Shown here: piece by piece, positions 5,843 through 15,839 of the stretch
Numbering within the stretch: the first letter of the stretch is position 1
Layout of the letters: each line of letters opens with the position of its first letter
Origin: Proteobacteria bacterium UBA7821
Lineage (GTDB): Bacteria > Pseudomonadota > Gammaproteobacteria > Comchoanobacterales > Comchoanobacteraceae
NCBI GenBank assembly: GCA_002480165.1
Contig: DLBP01000031.1
Span: 690 to 16,528, forward strand
Direction: 5' to 3'
Length of the DNA stretch: 15,839 nucleotides
The notes under the pieces: generated by a model
What the model was told of the DNA's origin: nothing
The model's input: the letters and a program-made list of their open reading frames with translations, nothing else
Database searches by the model: none
Made by a program: the position numbers and the translations under genes

Positions 5843-8777
5843 AACCAGTCCATCGTGGCGTATCACTGATAGACAATATCAGAATCTCAATGCAGTTATT
5901 ATCTTCTGTCATGCGCTATTCTTACTGCAGGTAATCCTTCTTAAGCAAAACAGTACCATTACCAGTGGCCCCCTATCAGGGGTCACACTGTCATTGTGGA
6001 GTCTATGCATATTATCAATGCTATACCTATTCAAGACTCTGATTGTTGAGAGGATCATCAAGTATCTACAGCTTAGCTTTCCTGCTTGGACAATTGCTTC
6101 TATTCTAGCCATCCAATTAGATATAATTCCCCTAGTTACCATCACAGCTGCGTATTCCTGCCTGTATATTTGCCTATCAAGCGTTCATGGTTCTATTGTT
6201 GGCTTGACGGGGGAATCATTTTCCCAACAAACAGAACAAATCACATCCCCTCTCAGTACTGTCTTTCTTGCACTGTCATTGGCATCACTCGCCAGTTTGT
6301 TACTGATCTATAGCCACAACCATGAATTAATCACCTCAAGTCTATTAATGATCTGTGGCATCATTGGTAGTTTTTTTCTGTATTACTTTAAAAAGACTGC
6401 GATCGCATCACACACTGAACCTATCCACAGTACCCATGTTAGCTGTTCACTCATTTACTATCAATTAACACAATATAACCTCATTCTCTTCTGTGTCGCA
6501 CTCAGTCAGATCACTGGATTTTTATACACCAGTAAATATTTCTTAAGAAACGACAGTCTGACAAATGTCGAGTTTTTGTTATTACTCGCCACTTTATTTT
6601 TTACTACCTTTACGAGCCACAGCCAGACTCGACGTCAATTTCTGACGCAAGAAAAGCCAGTGACCGTGTTCCAATACAGCCTAATTAGCACACTGGTATT
6701 GATCATACTTCTCATCACGGTCATCACCAGCAAACAACTTGACCCATTACAACAAATCATGAGTGCCGTGATGGTTGGCATATCATCTGGAATATTAATT
6801 GGATGCCATTTTCCCTACGTGAGAGATGAACACAATACTGCTGATGTGTTTCTTAGAATTCTGACCGTTAGTATCGGATCCATCTGCTCTATCACGCTCA
6901 CTATGCTATCACTCAAATACCTATTTAGTATCACAACCTGGCTGCAGGTTATCCTGGTTATTCATGTGATACAAGTTGGTAGAATGCTCTTTCACTATCC
7001 TCGAGAAATATGTGCCAAAAGTATTTTGTTGACTCTAAAATATGTTTACAATCTTAAAGTCACTGGACTAGAATCACTCAACCATCTCTCATCACCCTAT
7101 CTCATCATTTCCAACCATTGCTCATTTTTAGACGTCCCAACCATTGCCAGTGTCATCAAAGATTGTAACAGCTTCCCCATCTACCCTTACTTAACACAAT
7201 GGCGCTGTGTCAAAAAAGCGATAGCACACCTAGGTGTTCATGTTTTCCCTCTGTCGACCCATAACCCAGCCCAACTAAAATCTGTCATTAGAACCATTCA
7301 ATCGGGAAACACCTGTCTAATTTTTCCAGAAGGAAGAATTTGTTATCATGGACACCTGTCTAAAATATATCCAGGCACAGAGCTATTAATTGAAAAAGCC
7401 AACGTCCAGGTTCTGCCGATTTACTTCGAAGGCCCTGAATCATCTCCATTTGGCCGAGCACAGAGTTGCTACTTTCCCCGAATCACACTCCACATTGGTA
7501 AGCCATTAACCAAATCTGAGTTGTTCCCGACTGTTAGCGTCACCCAAAAACGTCTATTCAAATCAAACCGGATTGCAGACGTACTATTAAATACAGTCTT
7601 AACCCAAAATCACCACCAGGATATCATTGAGCTGATTCATCATAATCGCAGTAAGCTCAAGCTACACAAAGAGCTGCTGAATGACAGTTTTAATACTGCT
7701 ATCAACTATAAGCAATTATTTGGATTAACTAACCGAGTGAAGTCGTACTTACAAGCACACACAGCTGAGAACAAGCCTTGGCTGTTGGTCTTTCCCAATT
7801 GTTGCTTGAGAACCGCATGTGTTTTATCAGGGTTAACACTTAATCGACCCATCATCGAAGCGATGCCATCAGAAGTTCACTCACTCATTGACTGTATCAA
7901 CAAACAGTCACTTGCGATTGAAATCATACTCGCGCCAGAAGCGTATTTGGCTGATTTTGAACACATGTCCTTCGAGGAATTAACCAATAGTGGGCTTAAG
8001 GTGATCCAACTGCCTAACTTTAACACACAACAATACAAAAACAATTACATCAATCAATCAACTAATCTAAAAAACGCACAACAAACCACCATAATCACAG
8101 CCAAGAAAAAAGGCGATAGCGATACTTTTGACTTTCATGCTTTTTCACAAGAGCAAATCATTGCCAATATCAAAGGCATCGTGTTAACCAACCACCTCAA
8201 CTGTCATGATAAACTCTACAACGCAGCATCCCTTGGTTCTAGTTTCCAGAGCGTCATTGCCACTTTTTTACCGATAGTTCATGGCATCCCAACATTCCTT
8301 CAGTCTATCAAAATCAATCTATCAGGGTTAATAGAGGATATTTACGACTACTCACCGACACTACTTTTTTCCGATAGTGATCTCATTGACGCTGTGTCTA
8401 AAATTGATCAGCCATACGCGTTTCACTCGCTTAAGCAGGTTTTTTTCCCAGCAGGTGAGCTGTCACATACCACTGAAGAAAAGCTCCAATATCGTTTTAA
8501 TCTACTCTGGGCAAATTACATCAGCAGCCCCAGTTGTCCCTTGATTGCCATTCGCTCTCCCCATCATGGTTCAGCTAAATATATTGGTAAGATGTTAGCA
8601 TCTATTCAATTGACTTGTGATACTCAACAAGTGCTGATTCATGGCTACACCATTGGTGAACACATTACTATTGAACAGATACCCGTTTCCATACAACCTT
8701 ACCAAACCAGTAAACTACCCAGCCAATACACACTGACAGAGTTTGATTATGTGGTACCGCATGACGCGGTGGATTAA
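5823..8777 (+). CDS. aas: LplT-PlsC-Aas-like fusion: lysophospholipid transporter/acyltransferase with degenerate acyl-ACP synthetase domain
   Basis: The product is 984 residues. Residues 1-405 hold about 12 hydrophobic helices, matching an LplT-type major facilitator domain that flips lysophospholipid inward. Residues 410-600 are a PlsC-type acyltransferase with intact motifs NHCSFLD (His432, Asp437) and FPEGRI (501-506). Residues 620-984 align in order with the adenylate-forming half of Aas (NIKGIVLTNHL, LPIVHGIPTF, PTLLFSDSDL, SLKQVFFPAGE). However, the phosphate-loop motif expected before NIKGI is missing, the YGxTE motif reads as YISSP, and the C-terminal subdomain with the catalytic lysine is absent. 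About 150 residues are missing relative to typical fusions. The likely role is re-acylating lysophosphatidylethanolamine at the inner membrane, with the synthetase part inactive or structural. ATG 5823, inside the end of pfp, is preferred over the track-extending GTG at 5760 and the ATG at 5784, because it gives a short overlap typical of coupled genes. No strong ribosome binding site is visible at any of the three. Confidence 0.85.
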   Translation: MKPSYHKTSPSWRITDRQYQNLNAVIIFCHALFLLQVILLKQNSTITSGPLSGVTLSLWSLCILSMLYLFKTLIVERIIKYLQLSFPAWTIASILAIQLDIIPLVTITAAYSCLYICLSSVHGSIVGLTGESFSQQTEQITSPLSTVFLALSLASLASLLLIYSHNHELITSSLLMICGIIGSFFLYYFKKTAIASHTEPIHSTHVSCSLIYYQLTQYNLILFCVALSQITGFLYTSKYFLRNDSLTNVEFLLLLATLFFTTFTSHSQTRRQFLTQEKPVTVFQYSLISTLVLIILLITVITSKQLDPLQQIMSAVMVGISSGILIGCHFPYVRDEHNTADVFLRILTVSIGSICSITLTMLSLKYLFSITTWLQVILVIHVIQVGRMLFHYPREICAKSILLTLKYVYNLKVTGLESLNHLSSPYLIISNHCSFLDVPTIASVIKDCNSFPIYPYLTQWRCVKKAIAHLGVHVFPLSTHNPAQLKSVIRTIQSGNTCLIFPEGRICYHGHLSKIYPGTELLIEKANVQVLPIYFEGPESSPFGRAQSCYFPRITLHIGKPLTKSELFPTVSVTQKRLFKSNRIADVLLNTVLTQNHHQDIIELIHHNRSKLKLHKELLNDSFNTAINYKQLFGLTNRVKSYLQAHTAENKPWLLVFPNCCLRTACVLSGLTLNRPIIEAMPSEVHSLIDCINKQSLAIEIILAPEAYLADFEHMSFEELTNSGLKVIQLPNFNTQQYKNNYINQSTNLKNAQQTTIITAKKKGDSDTFDFHAFSQEQIIANIKGIVLTNHLNCHDKLYNAASLGSSFQSVIATFLPIVHGIPTFLQSIKINLSGLIEDIYDYSPTLLFSDSDLIDAVSKIDQPYAFHSLKQVFFPAGELSHTTEEKLQYRFNLLWANYISSPSCPLIAIRSPHHGSAKYIGKMLASIQLTCDTQQVLIHGYTIGEHITIEQIPVSIQPYQTSKLPSQYTLTEFDYVVPHDAVD

Positions 8778-8783
8778 TAAGGG

Positions 8784-12922
<4,139 letters not shown>

Positions 12923-12934
12923 TAGGCTGCCAAA

Positions 12935-13141
12935 CTACTCAGCTTGTTCGTCTTCATCTACCTGACTAGACGCTAGCTGCTCAGCCAGTTCCCTAAGAGC
13001 AATCACGGTTGACTTGTCTGTTGTGTTCATGTCGTACAGCTCTCCCATTTCGATCTGACGGGCTCTTTTCGCAGCTTCATGCACTAACTCAAATCGGTTA
13101 GGAAATTTCTTTAAACAATCTTCAATGGTTACTCGTGCCAT
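12935..13141 (-). CDS. rpoZ: DNA-directed RNA polymerase omega subunit
   Basis: Omega helps assemble the beta' subunit and, in proteobacteria, forms part of ppGpp binding site 1 on RNA polymerase. The product is 68 residues, shorter than the 91 of E. coli. The conserved core is all there: [31 protein letters not shown] and [12 protein letters not shown], with an acidic tail DEDEQAE. The short tail is common in other gammaproteobacteria, so this is not a truncation. It lies 39 bases after gmk and 12 before spoT, the classical order. No promoter or terminator was seen in either gap, so it is read as an operon member. Confidence 0.97.
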   Translation of the reverse strand: MARVTIEDCLKKFPNRFELVHEAAKRARQIEMGELYDMNTTDKSTVIALRELAEQLASSQVDEDEQAE

Positions 13142-13180
13142 ATTACAATCCCACAGTTTTTTTCTAGTCTAGTGTATTTC

Positions 13181-13801
13181 TTAATCTTTTTCAAGTTTTT
13201 TTGTGTTAATAAGCTGCTTAATCATATCTGAATAGTGGCGTTTCGAACACCGGTGTGCCAACACAATTGATTTTAATTCCTCAGCAGCAACGTCAAAGTC
13301 ATCATTGATAACAATATAATCATAGTGATGGCAGTGCGATAAGTCCGATGAAGCTTGCTTTAATCGGGTTTGGATTTGACTGTTTGACTCACTCGATCGA
13401 GCAGTGAGGCGTGATGCCAGTGAATCTAAAGACGGTGGCACAATATAAATGGATACCAAATCAAATACCGTATGATGCCGAACTTGTTCTGCGCCCTGCC
13501 AATCAATTTCTAATACGACATCATCTGACATGAGCATGCTGGCCATCTCAGCCTTGGCTGTTCCATAATAATTACCAAACACCTCAGCACTCTCGATAAA
13601 AGCATCACTATTTTGCATAGATTTAAATAGTTCACGGTCAATGAAATGGTAATCACGACCAGTGACTTCACCCTGTCTCGGTGGCCGTGTTGTGTAAGAT
13701 ATAGACGGCTTGATGTGATTGACGTGCGCTAGCAGATTGTTAACCAGCGTTGTTTTACCAGCACCAGAAGGTGCTGAAATGATATAAATTGTACCCGACA
13801 T
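13181..13801 (-). CDS. gmk: Guanylate kinase
   Basis: Gmk phosphorylates GMP to GDP with ATP in the cytosol, feeding GTP and (p)ppGpp synthesis. The 206-residue product matches the usual length. The P-loop APSGAGKTT is at residues 10-18, the GMP-binding segment SYTTRPPRQGEVTGRDYHF follows at about 35-55, and EIDWQGAEQVR marks the core. It is first in the gmk-rpoZ-spoT-ligA operon and diverges from the adenylate cyclase across 62 bases. The ATG is clear, but no strong ribosome binding site precedes it. No unusual residues were noticed. Confidence 0.98.
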   Translation of the reverse strand: MSGTIYIISAPSGAGKTTLVNNLLAHVNHIKPSISYTTRPPRQGEVTGRDYHFIDRELFKSMQNSDAFIESAEVFGNYYGTAKAEMASMLMSDDVVLEIDWQGAEQVRHHTVFDLVSIYIVPPSLDSLASRLTARSSESNSQIQTRLKQASSDLSHCHHYDYIVINDDFDVAAEELKSIVLAHRCSKRHYSDMIKQLINTKKLEKD

Positions 13802-13811
13802 GTGATAATAC

Positions 13812-13840
13812 TACACAAAAAATCCATTTTAATCTATAAT
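13812..13840 (+). promoter_or_regulatory. Candidate promoter of the adenylate cyclase gene
   Basis: A perfect -10 box TATAAT (13835-13840) has TACACA (13812-13817, four of six) 17 bases upstream. Transcription would start near 13847. The -10 box lies inside the spacer of the opposing gmk promoter, so polymerase probably cannot occupy both at once. Confidence 0.5.
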
Positions 13841-13853
13841 ATTCTTATGTTAA
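13826..13853 (-). promoter_or_regulatory. Candidate promoter of the gmk-rpoZ-spoT-ligA operon
   Basis: On the minus strand TTAACA (13848-13853), a 16-base spacer and TAAAAT (13826-13831) each match the sigma70 consensus at five of six positions. The leader would be about 18 bases. It overlaps the divergent cyclase promoter. Confidence 0.5.
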
Positions 13854-13863
13854 TGGAATCGAT

Positions 13864-15839
13864 ATGCTAACAGGTAAACAACCATGGATTGAATACACCT
13901 CCGGTGTGATCTTTATCACATTAGCAATACTACAACTGATTCAAATCCCAAGCCTAGTCACGATTCAAGAAAAATACTTTGATACCCTACAAGTATTGTA
14001 TCCCAAAAACTACCAAAACACACATACCGTCATCATCGACATCGATGAACAATCATTAGCAAGCATTGGTCAATGGCCATGGAATCGATTAACGATTAGT
14101 CAATTACTAAAACACTTACATGACTATGGCGTGTCACTGGTCGGCTTTGATATCCTATTTTCAGAGTACGATAGGACATCACCAGCGATGATCGCCAATC
14201 AACTGTACGAATTTTACCCAGAGCTGTCGTTTAAGCTAAAACTAATCGAATCCAACGAAAAAATCATGGCCGCCTCCATGGGGTTAATCCCAACCATTAG
14301 TGCCAACTCATCTTCAAATCACCCAGGCATGTTTCAACCACAACCATCCTCTATCAAAGCAGTCATTGGTGAAAAACCCAATCAAATTCCACACTACTTT
14401 GATCACATTCTCACCAATGTTCCAGAAATTGATAAAGCTGCTGCAGGCATTGGCTTTATCTCACTGATTCCAGAACACGATGGCATCATCAGACGAGCTG
14501 TTTTAGTCAACTACATCAACGAAAATTTTTACCCAGCTCTCAGTGCAGAAATGGTCAGAGTTGCGTTCCAGGGTAATAGTTTTGCTGTCAAAAGTCATTC
14601 GACAGGGATTCAAGGTCTTATCCTACAAACACCCAAAGGGAACATTCAAATACCAACCGATCGACTCGGTCGAACCTGGATACACTATGCCGAGCCCATC
14701 CACCTCAATCCCAAACAGACCGTGTATGTCAGTGCAGCGGATATCTTAAATCAATCGGCTAATGCAGACCTGCTCAAAGGAAAAATCGCCATCGTAGGCA
14801 CATCAGCAATCGGCTTGAAAGACATTCGAGCAACACCAAATACCTCCCATATGCCTGGTGTTGAAGTTCACTATAACATACTCGAAAACCTTATTGATGC
14901 CCTCCTCTACCAAACACCATTAATCAGTCGTCCAGGATTGTTTACCATCATAGAACCTTGTTTAACTATTGTTATGTCACTGTCAATCACCCTCTTGTTT
15001 AGAAGTAAATCGATCGCCTACCAAGTCGTCACCTTTCTTATATTCAGTTTATCCACTCTTGGATTGAGCCATTATGCTTTTGTTTATCATTCCATTTTAT
15101 TTGATGCTTCCATGATCATTCTAATCATGACAATGTGCTTCCTCTGGGAAACCATTGCCCATTTTTTATACGAAGAACGTGAAAAAAAACACATCCAAAA
15201 TGCCTTTAAACAATACCTATCCCCTGCTATGGTGAATGAGCTCTCGTCATCCAAAGAAAAATTAAAACTCGGCGGTGAACAAAAAAGCATGACCATCTTG
15301 CTGTGCGATATTAAGAATTTCACCCAGCTGAGTGAACTGTTCAGCAATGATCCCGAAACACTCACCACGACAATCAATCAAATATTAACGCCATTGAGTG
15401 ATCTTATCTTGAAGCACGGTGGCACAATTGATAAATACATTGGTGACTGCATCATGGCATTTTGGAATGCGCCTATAGACACAGCAAATCACCAACAACG
15501 AGCACTGGATGCTGCCATTGAGATGAAACAATCTCTACCAGCGATTAACCAATCCATCCAGTCTACATTACAATCATTTGGTGCCCAGGAGATTGGGATA
15601 CGAATTGGTATCAACACAGGTCAGTGCATTGTTGGTAATATTGGCTCTAATCGACGTTTTGACTACTCGGTTCTGGGCGATACCGTAAACCTTGCTGCAC
15701 GGCTGGAGAGTCTTGGAAAAACTTATCAGACTGACTTACTCATTGGCGAAGAGACCTACAGCCATGTTGACCAAGACCGATTGATTAAACTCGACCGGAT
15801 TTGTGTCAAAGGTAAAAGCAAACCGGTGTCAATTTACAC
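13864..15839 (+). CDS. CHASE2-domain class III adenylate cyclase, 5' part
   Basis: This is a membrane-anchored sensor that makes cAMP from ATP. The frame is open for 658 codons and runs off the window. Domains in order: a transmembrane helix at about 14-32; a periplasmic CHASE2 sensor (about 35-350) with VIIDIDEQSL, GQWPWNR and GFDILFSE early and IAIVGTSA late; three transmembrane helices between about 360 and 432; and a class III cyclase domain from about 470. Catalytic residues are present: metal-binding Asp482 (CDIKNF) and Asp528 (KYIGD), adenine-contacting Lys524 with Ser602 at the partner position, and Asn609 and Arg613 (DTVNLAARLE). Lysine at 524 argues for ATP over GTP. ATG 13864 is the only start in frame after the TATAAT box, and the ribosome binding site is weak. 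The signal sensed is unknown. The extreme C-terminus is not in view. Confidence 0.95.
   Translation, partial: MLTGKQPWIEYTSGVIFITLAILQLIQIPSLVTIQEKYFDTLQVLYPKNYQNTHTVIIDIDEQSLASIGQWPWNRLTISQLLKHLHDYGVSLVGFDILFSEYDRTSPAMIANQLYEFYPELSFKLKLIESNEKIMAASMGLIPTISANSSSNHPGMFQPQPSSIKAVIGEKPNQIPHYFDHILTNVPEIDKAAAGIGFISLIPEHDGIIRRAVLVNYINENFYPALSAEMVRVAFQGNSFAVKSHSTGIQGLILQTPKGNIQIPTDRLGRTWIHYAEPIHLNPKQTVYVSAADILNQSANADLLKGKIAIVGTSAIGLKDIRATPNTSHMPGVEVHYNILENLIDALLYQTPLISRPGLFTIIEPCLTIVMSLSITLLFRSKSIAYQVVTFLIFSLSTLGLSHYAFVYHSILFDASMIILIMTMCFLWETIAHFLYEEREKKHIQNAFKQYLSPAMVNELSSSKEKLKLGGEQKSMTILLCDIKNFTQLSELFSNDPETLTTTINQILTPLSDLILKHGGTIDKYIGDCIMAFWNAPIDTANHQQRALDAAIEMKQSLPAINQSIQSTLQSFGAQEIGIRIGINTGQCIVGNIGSNRRFDYSVLGDTVNLAARLESLGKTYQTDLLIGEETYSHVDQDRLIKLDRICVKGKSKPVSIY

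Noticed and set aside
13847..13869. Seven-codon upstream frame before the adenylate cyclase
   Set aside because: It has no ribosome binding site, starts at the predicted transcription start and looks like chance.
15087..15377. Minus-strand frame inside the cyclase gene
   Set aside because: It is the complement of the transmembrane and catalytic region of a clearly coding gene.

Overview
The window looks like chromosome of an AT-leaning gammaproteobacterium. The main evidence is the gene order gmk-rpoZ-spoT, a SpoT with an intact hydrolase motif, a short omega subunit and complex I genes ending nuoM-nuoN. Genus cannot be assigned from sequence alone. A host-associated lifestyle is possible, because one gene encodes ankyrin-like repeats behind an F-box-like segment, but that is inference.

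Layout, left to right. 1-2106 (+): the 3' end of nuoM and all of nuoN, the tail of a complex I operon. 2107-4600: a roughly 2.4 kb islet of two lineage-specific genes. An F-box-like/ankyrin-like protein gene (+) and an unrecognised 290-residue protein gene (-) converge and overlap at their stop codons, and each has a good sigma70-like promoter. 4601-8777 (+): a PPi-type phosphofructokinase gene overlapping an LplT-PlsC-Aas-like fusion whose C-terminal adenylation domain looks decayed. 8784-13801 (-): gmk, rpoZ, spoT and ligA in one tight operon, with ligA coupled to spoT by a GTGA overlap. 13864-end (+): a CHASE2 class III adenylate cyclase running off the window and diverging from gmk through overlapping promoters.

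How the genes fit together. Complex I makes proton-motive force, and Pfp handles fructose 6-phosphate phosphorylation with pyrophosphate. The fusion protein probably belongs to lysophospholipid uptake and re-acylation. The gmk operon links guanine nucleotide supply, the omega part of the RNA polymerase ppGpp site, (p)ppGpp turnover and replication ligase. The divergent cyclase places cAMP synthesis beside ppGpp control. All 153-base or shorter gaps were read. They hold the promoters and palindromes listed, and no tRNA, rRNA, CRISPR array or insertion sequence was seen.

The best candidate for something new is the 2260-3606 gene with its convergent partner. It could be an F-box/ankyrin protein of the kind intracellular bacteria secrete into eukaryotic hosts. 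The palindrome-rich control region at 4472-4600 is also worth a look.
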